A stretch of 64,000 bases of DNA from Siminovitchia terrae (GTDB lineage: Bacteria > Bacillota > Bacilli > Bacillales > Bacillaceae_C): assembly GCF_003605405.2 (NCBI RefSeq), contig NZ_QYTW02000011.1, positions 62,001 to 126,000 on the forward strand, given 5' to 3'. Both the position numbers and the translations under genes were made by a program. Shown one piece after another: positions 17,797 through 27,012 of the stretch. Each line of letters starts with the position of its first letter. The first letter of the stretch is position 1. Under the pieces are notes generated by a model. The model had not been told where the DNA came from and did no database searches. It saw only the letters and a list, made by a program, of their open reading frames with translations.

Positions 17797-18510
17797 ATGG
17801 AACTAAGACCAATAGATATTTCTCGAAAACTAGATGTAGGCACAAGTGCATTACGTCATTATGAAGAATGGGGGATCGTTCCGCCAGCCAAACGGAAATC
17901 AAATGGCTATCGTGTTTATACGGAAGAACACGAGGCATATTTCCAATGTATACGAGCAATGTATCATGGTTTTGGGATGACAACAGTTCGAAAAATAATG
18001 CCAATGGTTCAAAAGCATAAATTTACTCAAGCCTTATGGGAAGTAAATAGAGTCCAAGCCAGTTTATTTCAAAGAAAAGAACAAGCAACAAAAGCATTGG
18101 AAATTTTGAAACCTGAAAATATACAAAATTTTTTGGATAGAAGGAGTAAAAAGTGGTATACGATTGGCGAAGTGGAAAAGGAGATAGAGGTTCCTGCTTC
18201 AACACTTAGACATTGGGAAAAGGAAGGATTAATTAAACCTGGTAGACATCCGGAGAGTGGTTATCGTGTATATGACCGTGAAGATATTCGCCGTTTATTA
18301 ATTATTCGAACCGTCCAACCCTCTCTCTATTTCCTTGATTCAGTCAGAGAAGTCTTAGAAAAAATCAACCAACATAGTATTTCTGAAGCAAGAAAAATTA
18401 CAATGGATTCCTTGGCATATATGGACCACCAAATCGAACAACAACTTCGTGGAGCATATTACTTATACAAATTAATTGAGCTGCTCAAGAAAAAAGAAAA
18501 TGATTCTTAA
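17797..18510 (+). CDS. MerR-family regulator with two tandem HTH domains
   Basis: The product is 237 aa with GGAGG five bases before the ATG. Two separate MerR DNA-binding domains are visible: residues about 5-50 (DISRKLDVGTSALRHYEEWG with SNGYRVYTEE) and about 120-168 (YTIGEVEKEIEVPASTLRHW with ESGYRVYDRED). MerR proteins normally have one, followed by a coiled coil and a ligand domain. The gene is divergent from the uvrA-like ABC gene, so it probably controls it and perhaps itself. A hairpin terminator lies about 260 bp downstream. Confidence 0.85.
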   Translation: MELRPIDISRKLDVGTSALRHYEEWGIVPPAKRKSNGYRVYTEEHEAYFQCIRAMYHGFGMTTVRKIMPMVQKHKFTQALWEVNRVQASLFQRKEQATKALEILKPENIQNFLDRRSKKWYTIGEVEKEIEVPASTLRHWEKEGLIKPGRHPESGYRVYDREDIRRLLIIRTVQPSLYFLDSVREVLEKINQHSISEARKITMDSLAYMDHQIEQQLRGAYYLYKLIELLKKKENDS

Positions 18511-18564
18511 GATATGGAATCAGTTTCTTTTTGTTTTTAGGGAAATCTCCTTACAAATAAGAGA

Positions 18565-18705
18565 AAAGACTGAAGCAGCAAGGGTTCGCACAGAAAAACA
18601 CCCCGGTTTCGGAAATGTTGATTATCACCAAATAGGGGTTGGATTGAGAGATGTTTTTACTGGGTCGCCGTTGACGCAACGCTACCGCCTCGACATGTGT
18701 AGAGT
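18565..18705. pseudogene. Family-2 repeat copy plus a remnant of an rlmCD-like 3' end
   Basis: Bases 18565-18650 match the diverged intergenic family-2 repeat (ACCCCGGTTTCGGAAATGTT and ATAGGGGTTGGATTG). Bases 18655-18700 match the 3' end of rlmCD at 29150-29190, with about 28 of 33 bases identical. On the minus strand they read THVEAVALRQRRPSK, against [15 protein letters not shown] in rlmCD. The same order, repeat then gene tail, occurs at 28.9-29.2 kb. This is either a decayed duplicate or the last trace of a second RumA-type gene. Confidence 0.6.
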
Positions 18706-18771
18706 ACATTTTACACCTTCCCCAAAACATCATATCGATAACAAGTCCGTTTGCCATTCACGGAGAATAAA

Positions 18772-18826
18772 AAGTCCTATTTGCTTGCGAATTTAATCCC
18801 TCAAGCTAAATAGGACTTGTGTTTTT
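18772..18826 (+). terminator. Stem-loop terminator downstream of the MerR gene
   Basis: AAGTCCTATTT (18772-18782) pairs with AAATAGGACTT (18808-18818), extended by GCTTG/CAAGC, and is followed by GTGTTTTT. The left flank is A-rich, so it may also work on the minus strand. Confidence 0.65.
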
Positions 18827-18831
18827 ACCTT

Positions 18832-18881
18832 TTAAGCACTTCGCTTTGATACAACAACAGTTTCCTGCCGTTTTCGATTTG
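18832..18881 (-). pseudogene. Exact 50-bp copy of the pbuX 3' end
   Basis: Bases 18832-18881 are identical over 50 bp to 22846-22895, the last codons and stop of pbuX. Upstream of the copy the sequence differs, and the pbuX frame is closed by a TGA within a few codons. In another frame it joins to LAGILRTFGFEQIENGRK, of unknown origin. The exact identity points to a recent duplication or recombination event. Confidence 0.75.
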
Positions 18882-19008
18882 CTCAAAACCGAATGTTCTC
18901 AGTATCCCAGCAAGCATGCAAATGATCGTACTAACTATTAATCCTACGTAAAGGATGGAAGGACAGGGATTGTTAGTGAGAAAGGAGTAAATGATTTTTT
19001 AAGGTTCA

Positions 19009-19674
19009 TTATTTTTCACTCCTTATGATATGTTGGACTTTAGCGTTTGGAGAGATTGTATAATTTTCTTTATAATAAAGTTTTTGGATATTGCAATTTT
19101 TACCAATTACTACCGTGTCCCCTTCAACAATTTCCGCATCTGTATAGGAAATTCGCAGGCAACCTGCTTTTATATACTTGCAGAATAGTTTTTTCCTTAA
19201 TAAAGAAAACGTTACCCTTTCCTTCTCTACATAGGCTTCATCAGCTATAAGCCGTTCAATAACACTTTCACCTGATAATTTTAACTGAAACTTTTTTGTA
19301 ATAATTTCCTTCGCTTGAACAATGCCTATTAAATCAACATTTTCCGATTGAATAATTTCTTCTACCGTTAACTTTCCAGAACTGTTAATCTTTGTTGTTT
19401 GCCCTTTTTTAATTTTTATATTACCTGTATTTACAATTTCTTTAATATCGCAATTGTTTTTTAAAACACATGATCCTGAGTTTTTTAAAACATCTGCTAC
19501 AACATCATTTTGAAAGGAGCTATGTCCATGAGTTGAAATTTTATTAGTATGTATATCCTGCTGGAAAGCAACAGAGCCACGAATTTTTAATAGTTCATAT
19601 GTTGTTGAAAAATCTTTAATAGTGCCACTTGTAAGGGTTATGCTACGTAACTTCTGATTTTGTTCATCTTTCAT
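19009..19674 (-). CDS. Bactofilin-like polymer-forming protein
   Basis: The product is 221 aa, rich in short beta-strand repeats of the type SGSCVLKNNCDIKEIVNTGN and GKLTVEEIIQSENVDLIG. This is the pattern of a right-handed beta-helix as in polymer-forming cytoskeletal (bactofilin, YhbD/YhbE-like) proteins. No signal peptide or membrane segment is present. The ribosome binding site GGTGGTG is modest. A large AT-rich palindrome sits directly upstream and a MarR gene precedes it on the same strand, so expression is probably repressed by that MarR. The biological role is unknown. Confidence 0.65.
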   Translation of the reverse strand: MKDEQNQKLRSITLTSGTIKDFSTTYELLKIRGSVAFQQDIHTNKISTHGHSSFQNDVVADVLKNSGSCVLKNNCDIKEIVNTGNIKIKKGQTTKINSSGKLTVEEIIQSENVDLIGIVQAKEIITKKFQLKLSGESVIERLIADEAYVEKERVTFSLLRKKLFCKYIKAGCLRISYTDAEIVEGDTVVIGKNCNIQKLYYKENYTISPNAKVQHIIRSEK

Positions 19675-19692
19675 TTTTTAACACCACCATAG

Positions 19693-19737
19693 TTTAATTA
19701 ATATATATTTCACTTACTAAAATATATATTAATTAAA
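19693..19737. promoter_or_regulatory. Large AT-rich palindrome, probable MarR operator
   Basis: TTTAATTAATATATATTT (19693-19710) and its perfect 18-base inverse (19720-19737) flank a 9-bp centre. It lies 19 bp upstream of the bactofilin-like gene. Related words (TTAAAATATAT, TATATAATTAA) occur upstream of the neighbouring marR, suggesting one regulator binds both. Confidence 0.6.
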
Positions 19738-19901
19738 TCATATCAGATTTATTGTGGCAAGAATAGAAGATCCCATTATATACCCCTATTTAATACGAGC
19801 TACCACTAAAAAATGTAGGGCAAGGAAAGTACTAGAAGAAACTGAAGCAAGGCATACATCTACTCATACAATAAAAAAAAGATTTCAACATCGTGAAATC
19901 C

Positions 19902-20315
19902 TTAAAAAATTTTATTCATTAACTTATTGATATCCATTAGTACCTTTGCTATATTGGTTAATTTTTCTTGTGGGAATTTCAAAAATATTTCATGAACCTT
20001 ATCCCTACCTATATTTGTTAGAACCATTTTTACAACTCTTCGATCCTCACTTTTTCTTACCCGTTGTACTAAATTCAGTTTCTCCAGTTTATCGCACATT
20101 GATGTAACGGCTCCAGGGGTCACATTGAAAAAATCAGCAATATCAGTTGCTTTCATTCCACCATTGATTTCTAACTGTAAAAGAAGAATAAGCTGGTTTT
20201 GGGAGAGTGATTCTCCTTCAGAAAGTAAATTTACAAATCTCTTGGATTTTTGTTGTAGTTCAAGCATCTCACTCATAATTAATTTTACTTTGTTCATTTG
20301 ATCGTTTTCCGACAT
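19902..20315 (-). CDS. MarR-family transcriptional regulator
   Basis: The product is 137 aa with the winged-helix core QNQLILLLQLEINGGMKATD, FFNVTPGAVTSMCDKLEKL and wing residues RVRKSEDRRVVKMVLT. DRR in the wing is the MarR hallmark. It lies upstream of the bactofilin-like gene on the same strand, about 230 bp apart. An inverted repeat TACTTA/TAAGTA (20343-20364), set in sequence like the large palindrome, lies just upstream and suggests autoregulation. Confidence 0.88.
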   Translation of the reverse strand: MSENDQMNKVKLIMSEMLELQQKSKRFVNLLSEGESLSQNQLILLLQLEINGGMKATDIADFFNVTPGAVTSMCDKLEKLNLVQRVRKSEDRRVVKMVLTNIGRDKVHEIFLKFPQEKLTNIAKVLMDINKLMNKIF

Positions 20316-20682
20316 ATTATCACAGCCTATTAAAATATTTATTACTTAAAATATATGGTAAGTATATAATTAATCCCTGCGACCGCCAACAATTTCTTAC
20401 TTTTATGGGTGACGATAAACAATGTAGTAGATATTTTGGGCATTTGGAAAATAGAGTGGAAAAGTCAGCACCATAGATTTCTTCATATCCCCATCCATTC
20501 CGAGTATGTGACCAATTTGGGATGTAGAAGGTTATTCCTTAATTCCTTGCCGTTTCAATACCGACTTTTTATCATGGAAATCGTGTCTTACCTAAATCCC
20601 TTTGTCTTCGGCTACCCACTTTATAAGATTCCTAGGTAAACTTTAAAAGTAGAACGACTACAAAAGAAAGGAGGTTATCTCA
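20316..20682. other. Intergenic region upstream of marR and of the YjzC-like gene
   Basis: Apart from the inverted repeat TACTTA-n10-TAAGTA at 20343-20364 and the ribosome binding site AAAGGAGG at about 20667-20674, nothing convincing was found. Plus-strand frames here lack start signals. Confidence 0.4.
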
Positions 20683-20844
20683 ATATCTAATTTAATAAAG
20701 CCTGGTATGGACACTCAAAGGCCCGGAAAATACAAAGAGGTCGGTCCTAGAGGGGGAAATGTCGATAATCCTAGGATTGTCACTATAGACAAAGGTGATA
20801 GACTTCCTCCAACTCTAGAAAAAGGTAAAAAATGGGAAAAGTAA
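20683..20844 (+). CDS. YjzC-family small protein, apparent ATA start
   Basis: A 53-codon frame reads SNLIKPGMDTQRPGKYKEVG and then PRGGNVDNPRIVTIDKGDRL, ending in GKKWEK. This matches the short YjzC-like family (KPG...G.Y.E.GP.G, DKGDRLPP). A strong AAAGGAGG lies eight bases before ATA at 20683, exactly where an ATG is expected (ATATCTAAT for ATGTCTAAT). The only in-frame ATG downstream (about 20704) is far from the site. Either ATA is used inefficiently or the start has been lost. A perfect 14-bp terminator hairpin follows. Confidence 0.6.
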   Translation: MSNLIKPGMDTQRPGKYKEVGPRGGNVDNPRIVTIDKGDRLPPTLEKGKKWEK

Positions 20845-20846
20845 TA

Positions 20847-20892
20847 GGGTTTGTCAAATAAAGTGTGTAAGTACACTCTATTTGACAAACCC
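20847..20892 (+). terminator. Stem-loop terminator
   Basis: GGGTTTGTCAAATA (20847-20860) pairs perfectly with TATTTGACAAACCC (20879-20892), with an inner AGTGT/ACACT stem. It lies two bases after the YjzC-like stop. No T-run follows directly, but the stem is long. Confidence 0.65.
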
Positions 20893-20932
20893 AGAGAATC
20901 AGCTTTTTCTTATCAATTAAGCAGGGGCCGTC

Positions 20933-22240
20933 CTATGATTTAATGTACAATTTTATTTCAATTCCCTCTACCGTGAAACTTTTCATATCTGGTTTACTTT
21001 CAAAATGAACCGAATTAATAATGAGATTTCTTTGAACTAATTCATCAAATTTAATCAATACTTTTTGAAGCCACGAATCAGTCTGAACAAAAAGATCTAC
21101 TCTTAGATCAACTGGAAGATTCAATTCTTTCCGATAGCTTTGAACAGCTCGAACGAATTCTCTTACCAATCCTTCTTCTTTTAATTCTTGCGTCAATGTT
21201 GTTTCTAATAGGACAATAAAATTACTTCCTTCTGATAACTCATAACCTGTTCTTCCTTTTTTTTCAACAAGTACATCTTCTGTTGTAAGAGTTACAGTTT
21301 CACCTGAATTCAATGATAACTGTATTTCTTTGTCACCAATGAATTTTTTCTTATTTTCTTCATCTAATTTATCAACTATATTTTTTACTTCTCCAACTGG
21401 TTTACCTAACTTTGGGCCAACTTTAGAAAAATTTAATTTTAGATCAAGCTGTAACAAATCCTGGGAATCCTTCCTGAATTCCACTTCTTTTATATTCATT
21501 TCTTCTTTAATAATCGACGAATACTTTTGTAACTGAGATAACGTAACTTTTTCTGACGGAATTACTACTAATTGAGCTAATGGCTGTTTTGTTTTTATCC
21601 CCACTGTATTTCTAACTGAACGTGTAAGTTCTATTATTTCTAAGACAGCATTCATATCCTACTCTAATTGCTTATCAATAAGAGTTTCATCTAGTATAGG
21701 ATAATCTGATAAATGAACACTATCTTTCACTAAATTTGAGTATATGTCTTCTGTAACAAAAGGTGTATAAGGAGCCATGAGCTGTGACAACTTCTTTAAG
21801 ACCTCATATAAGGTGCTAAATCCTGACCTCTTATCATCAGTCATGCCATTACTCCAAAAACGTTGCCTGGAACGCCTTACGTACCAATTACTAAGTTCAT
21901 CAATAAATGTTGAAATTGATCTCGCCCCTTTGGTTATATCATAGTCATCTATACTTTGTGTAACTTCCTTAATAACAGTATTTAGGCGAGAAATAATCCA
22001 TTTATCGAGAGTTGTCTGAACCCCACCCACGTCACTTTCTGGATTAAATTGATCAATTTCCGCATACATTGAGTAAAAGGAATAAACATTCAAAAGTGTA
22101 TCTATAACTTTGGACTTGGCATGACTGACAGTTTTTTTAGAAAAACGTTTATTATTCCATGGTGAACTGTCAGCTAACAAAGCCCATCTTAGTGAATCAG
22201 CTTTTACGAACTCTTAATTCTCTTTCAACACTAGACTCCT
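20933..22240 (-). pseudogene. ileS: Internally deleted isoleucyl-tRNA synthetase (IleS2-like)
   Basis: Two minus-strand frames, 21659-22240 and 20933-21655, cover only the C-terminal half of an isoleucyl-tRNA synthetase. The first contains [20 protein letters not shown] (end of the catalytic core) and the anticodon-binding domain ([24 protein letters not shown]); the second is the C-terminal extension ending GIEIKLYIKS. A stop separates the frames near 21656. The HIGH and KMSKS regions are absent: a few leader codons (GTGTTGAAAGAGAAT, about 22230) join directly to internal sequence. Sequence style fits the second, eukaryote-like IleRS of bacilli. It cannot charge tRNA. Confidence 0.8.
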
Positions 22241-22274
22241 TCAACATCATCGCCTCATTTCTCATTTTAATAAA

Positions 22275-22556
22275 AAAACTCGCCCCCACTTACGCAGGGC
22301 CGAGTTTATATCAGGATAAAACCTTCAATCAACAAAATAAAAAAAACCACAGTAGTGGTTGGTTTTAATCAGTTAATATCACACTACGCACTATCATACG
22401 TGTCCTGGGTATCGGTAGAATGCCGTCAAAGTTTAATGTACTTTCAACTTTGCTTCTCGGAGAGGATTTTCATTATGGTCTTAACGTTGACTTTCAGCAA
22501 ATCGTCAACTCTCTGTAGATAAGATAAACATAACTACTCTTTCTCGTCATAGAATT
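22275..22556 (-). promoter_or_regulatory. Degenerate T-box leader of the ileS remnant
   Basis: On the minus strand GACGAGAAAGAGTAG (about 22550) begins a leader. The AGAGAGTTGACG...GCTGAAAGTCAAC stem-I segment (about 22520-22490) follows, then GAAAATCCTCTCCGAG, in which ATC (22467-22465) sits where an isoleucine specifier codon is expected. Two T-tailed hairpins follow, at 22346-22360 and 22277-22307. The conserved T-box sequence (GGTGGTACCGCG) is not recognisable, so tRNA-dependent antitermination is probably lost. Confidence 0.6.
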
Positions 22557-22673
22557 TAATATGAAATTGTTCTTCATAGTAACAAAGAAAAATTCATAAG
22601 TCAAACATGAATGTTAGACTCATTTTACTTTGAAAATAACAACTTGATCCACTCACATCTATTTCTCTTAACC

Positions 22674-22811
22674 TTATATGCAACATCCGGCAGAGCACTT
22701 TGACGCTACATAAATTTCTGGTTCGTTTTCATCGCCTGTATTACCCCAAAATAAGGCATTCCTGCAAAATCTAAAATGACCATCTCCACAAAACTTCTTT
22801 GTCTGTTCCAT
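22674..22811 (-). CDS. Candidate small cysteine-rich protein
   Basis: A 45-codon frame starts MEQTKKFCGDGHFRFCRNAL and ends with EIYVASKCSAGCCI. It has five cysteines, three of them in the last six residues. It begins 34 bp after the pbuX stop on the same strand. The ribosome binding site is weak (GTAGATGA). I do not recognise the family; it could be a metal-binding or peptide-type product, or chance. No other reading in this stretch looks better. Confidence 0.3.
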   Translation of the reverse strand: MEQTKKFCGDGHFRFCRNALFWGNTGDENEPEIYVASKCSAGCCI

Positions 22812-22845
22812 TCATCTACATGATTTTCAAAATGAATTAACCTGC

Positions 22846-24752
<1,907 letters not shown>

Positions 24753-24761
24753 CTAACTGAT

Positions 24762-24952
24762 ATCAAATGCGCCTTGGCGTATTTGCGCCCAGATTTTATC
24801 GAGCTCCGCTCGATAAATATCCTCTGAAAATCTGTGACATCCGCCGAAGGCTTTAACTTTATTCAGCCGAGGTTTGAACCCCCACTGAATGAAATCCAAT
24901 ATGCATTCATCTCACCACTTACAGAAGAAGACTTCTGCTGAATGAAGTTAAA
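24762..24952 (+). repeat. 195-bp structured dispersed repeat, copy 4
   Basis: This 191-bp copy has the same ends as the others; small deletions affect the third junction hairpin (CAGAAGAAGACTT). It lies on the strand opposite to xpt, exactly between the riboswitch terminator (ends 24957) and the xpt ribosome binding site (about 24745), so it is transcribed as part of the xpt leader. Confidence 0.9.
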
Positions 24953-24956
24953 ATAC

Positions 24957-25145
24957 AAAAAACTCGCAGACAACGCCCCTCTTTAAATGCAGGGTAGCAA
25001 AGTCTTCGAGTTTAATTCTTAAAGAAATAGAAAAACAAGATTTCCACATAATCTTATTTTTCCAATCACTTGCCACCCATAGTCGATTTGTTTACGGCAA
25101 ACCGGTAGAAACTTACAGGCCCTATTCCTGCGATTATATGAGTGT
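24957..25145 (-). promoter_or_regulatory. Guanine-type purine riboswitch controlling xpt-pbuX
   Basis: The minus strand at 25145-25074 reads CACTCATATAATCGCAGG, then AAGTTTCTACCGG, CCGTAAA and TCGACTATGGGTG, the standard purine aptamer core. The base in GACTATG that contacts the ligand is C, as in guanine/hypoxanthine-sensing members (T in adenine types). A terminator follows at 25013-24957: AAACTCGAAGAC pairs with GTCTGCGAGTTT and a T-run. Ligand binding would end transcription before xpt. Confidence 0.92.
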
Positions 25146-25168
25146 GTCATATATTGTAGAATATTGTT

Positions 25169-25196
25169 ATTATAGCATGTCTAATCGGATTTTCAA
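25169..25196 (-). promoter_or_regulatory. Promoter of the xpt-pbuX transcript
   Basis: TTGAAA (25196-25191) and TATAAT (25174-25169) on the minus strand with a 16-bp spacer form a good sigma-A promoter, about 25 bp upstream of the riboswitch aptamer. Confidence 0.7.
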
Positions 25197-25254
25197 TCAT
25201 TACTTTTAGGTAATCGAAAAAGGATCCTATCCATAGATACGAATTAAAAAGTTT

Positions 25255-25400
25255 GGCAATAAACCCCTCTCATTTTATCCGCCACTTAACCCGCATTCCT
25301 CCGTCCGAGTGAAAATAAAGATATCCTACCGAACCATACCTTTCCTTAATTTCATGAATATTTACCCGTTTTCAGTTTTAAAATATAGTTTTCCGATAGG
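25255..25400. repeat. Diverged intergenic family-2 repeat, left half
   Basis: The phrases AACCCGCATTCCTCCG and GAGTGAAAATAAAGAT (25290-25322) recur at 27297-27331. The later GTTTTAAAATATAG with CCGATAGGGG (25374-25400) recurs at 27419-27445. It is non-coding and AT-rich. Confidence 0.5.
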
Positions 25401-25527
25401 GGATAAAGTATCTATTTAAAAAATAAAGTTTGATCATTTCTAATTTAACTAAAGCCCCCGGAGTTTGGGTCTCTTTCTTAGCAAGCTTTTCTATAGTTTC
25501 TTTGATGTGTTATTGAATATCCTCTGC

Positions 25528-25557
25528 TTGAATTTCGAAATATAGTCAGTTATACTG
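25528..25557 (+). promoter_or_regulatory. Promoter and palindromic operator of the second marR gene
   Basis: TTGAAT (25528-25533) and TATACT (25551-25556) have a 17-bp spacer. The palindrome CAGTtatACTG (25547-25557) overlaps the -10 box, a likely autorepression site for the MarR protein encoded next. Confidence 0.6.
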
Positions 25558-25601
25558 ATTATATAATGTGCTGATTAATATTCGGAGGTGTATATTAATT
25601 A

Positions 25602-26021
25602 ATGGAAAAGTGGAATCAATCCTATGGTTTTTTGCTGGGAAAAGTTCTTCAAAAAATGGAAATTAAATTTGTTGAAGGCCTTTCTCCATTTGAGATTAAT
25701 GCTAGACAATATGGTGTTCTTTTATTTATTGAAGGGAACCCTCATTGTTCACAAAAAGATATTTCTGAAAAACTACAAATCGACCGAACGACAATGGTTA
25801 GTCATATTGACCACTTAGAAGGTTTAGGATATGTAGAGAGAACAAAGAATCCAAATGACAGAAGGTCTTATAGTCTTTTGCTTACAGCTAAAGGAAAAGA
25901 TGTATTAGACTCACGTTGGGAGTTTTTGACTCATACAGAATCAGAAATTTTAGCCCCTTTAAGCGAGCCAGAAAAACAATTATTGAAAGAGATCCTTATT
26001 AAAGTTTGGATTACTCTATAA
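25602..26021 (+). CDS. MarR-family transcriptional regulator
   Basis: The product is 139 aa with the winged-helix core INARQYGVLLFIEGNPHCSQ, DISEKLQIDRTTMVSHIDHL and the wing TKNPNDRRSYSLLLT. GGAGGTG precedes the ATG by 11 nt. It is followed after 17 bp by a rhodanese-domain gene on the same strand, so the two form an operon. It probably represses its own promoter through the palindrome over the -10. The signal is unknown; pairing with rhodanese suggests reactive sulfur, oxidants or thiol-reactive compounds. Confidence 0.88.
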   Translation: MEKWNQSYGFLLGKVLQKMEIKFVEGLSPFEINARQYGVLLFIEGNPHCSQKDISEKLQIDRTTMVSHIDHLEGLGYVERTKNPNDRRSYSLLLTAKGKDVLDSRWEFLTHTESEILAPLSEPEKQLLKEILIKVWITL

Positions 26022-26038
26022 AACTGGAGGTAACAATT

Positions 26039-26431
26039 ATGAATGCACTTGAGTATTTTAATGCACGTCTAGAAGCAACAATTAGCCCTATGGATTATTT
26101 AAAATTAGCGTCAAGCGAGCCAGATAAATACTTTTTGATTGATGTGAGAAATGGTCCTGATCATGTAAAAACTTTAACAATTAAGGATGCACACATTATT
26201 CCTCAACAAGAGCTGCAAGATCGTTTAAATGAAATACCGAAAGATAAGGAAATTATTGTTTACTGTTGGGATGTTTGGTGTAACACAGCCGCCAAAGTAG
26301 CCTCATTTTTATTAGAACGTGGCTATAAAGTGAAAGAACTGACCGGAGGTATTGCAGCTTGGAAGGAGATGAACTTTCCTGTTTCGGATTTGACTAAAAA
26401 TAATAATATTTCTGATAGCTGCAAGTGCTAA
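26039..26431 (+). CDS. Rhodanese-like domain protein
   Basis: The product is 130 aa, a single rhodanese domain, from ATG 26039 with GGAGG eight bases before. FLIDVRNGPDHVKTLTIKDA and the C-terminal ELTGGIAAWKEMNFP are typical. The active-site loop reads VYCWDVWCNTAAKVA: the first Cys matches the catalytic position, but the usual arginine-containing CxxGxR loop is replaced by CWDVWC with a second Cys. It would carry a persulfide sulfur. The protein ends SDSCKC, adding two more Cys. It is co-transcribed with marR. Confidence 0.85.
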   Translation: MNALEYFNARLEATISPMDYLKLASSEPDKYFLIDVRNGPDHVKTLTIKDAHIIPQQELQDRLNEIPKDKEIIVYCWDVWCNTAAKVASFLLERGYKVKELTGGIAAWKEMNFPVSDLTKNNNISDSCKC

Positions 26432-26490
26432 TTCTGCCCATTGAATAGGCATTGGATTGGATTGGTGTTGCTTCACGAGACCATGCAAAC

Positions 26491-26641
26491 CTTTTTTCAC
26501 CTTTTTTTGTATTTTAAATAAATTCCTCTCAAATTATTGCACACGAGGAAACACCCGAAATCTTTGTTCTATTCCGGGTTTAAGCAGAAAAAGACCCCGA
26601 CTTCGGAAATGTTTATTTTCACGAAATCGGGGTTGGAATCG
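26491..26641. repeat. Diverged intergenic family-2 repeat, copy in the rhodanese-ywbE gap
   Basis: It begins TTTTTTCACCTTTTTTTGTA and ends with the hairpin CCCCGACTT...AAATCGGGG (26595-26632), then TTGGAATCG. It shares AGAAAAAGACCCCGA and CGGAAATGTTTATTTT with 27495-27528 and, less closely, with 18592-18640. It is non-coding. The rest of the gap, 26642-26817, shows nothing recognisable. Confidence 0.55.
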
Positions 26642-26817
26642 AAATTAATTATTGAATTGAGGATATTAACTTTAGATCTTATTGCGTGCAATACCCAAAG
26701 TTTTTTATTAATGTAACGCGGATGAAAAATGGAAGAAATACTTAATCGTATAGGCTGGCCACTACTCCCAAAATAGGATAAATGATATATAAGAAAACAT
26801 CAACTTGGGGTAGTATA

Positions 26818-27012
26818 CTACTCCAATATTTCCTTCACTCTACCAACAATGCCGCTTTCAAGCCGGACTTTAATACCATGATGATGAGTGGCTGAGTTTG
26901 TTAATATGTCCAGAACCACACCTTCTGTTAATTTTCCAGAACGCTGGTCTTGTTTTTGTACAACTTTTACTTTGGTACCTTGTTTTATATTTTCTCGTTT
27001 AGTTCCCGACAT
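26818..27012 (-). CDS. ywbE: YwbE family protein
   Basis: The product is 64 aa starting MSGTKRENIKQGTKVKVVQK, with AGGAG eight bases before the ATG. The sequence GVVLDILTNSATHHHGIKVR followed by GIVGRVKEI matches the short YwbE family, a KOW-like small basic beta protein. Its function is not established. It stands alone between repeat-rich spacers. Confidence 0.85.
   Translation of the reverse strand: MSGTKRENIKQGTKVKVVQKQDQRSGKLTEGVVLDILTNSATHHHGIKVRLESGIVGRVKEILE

Noticed and set aside
18476-18796. Plus-strand ORF of about 106 codons overlapping the end of the MerR gene
   Set aside because: It runs through the family-2 repeat and the rlmCD tail remnant, so its sequence is explained by those.
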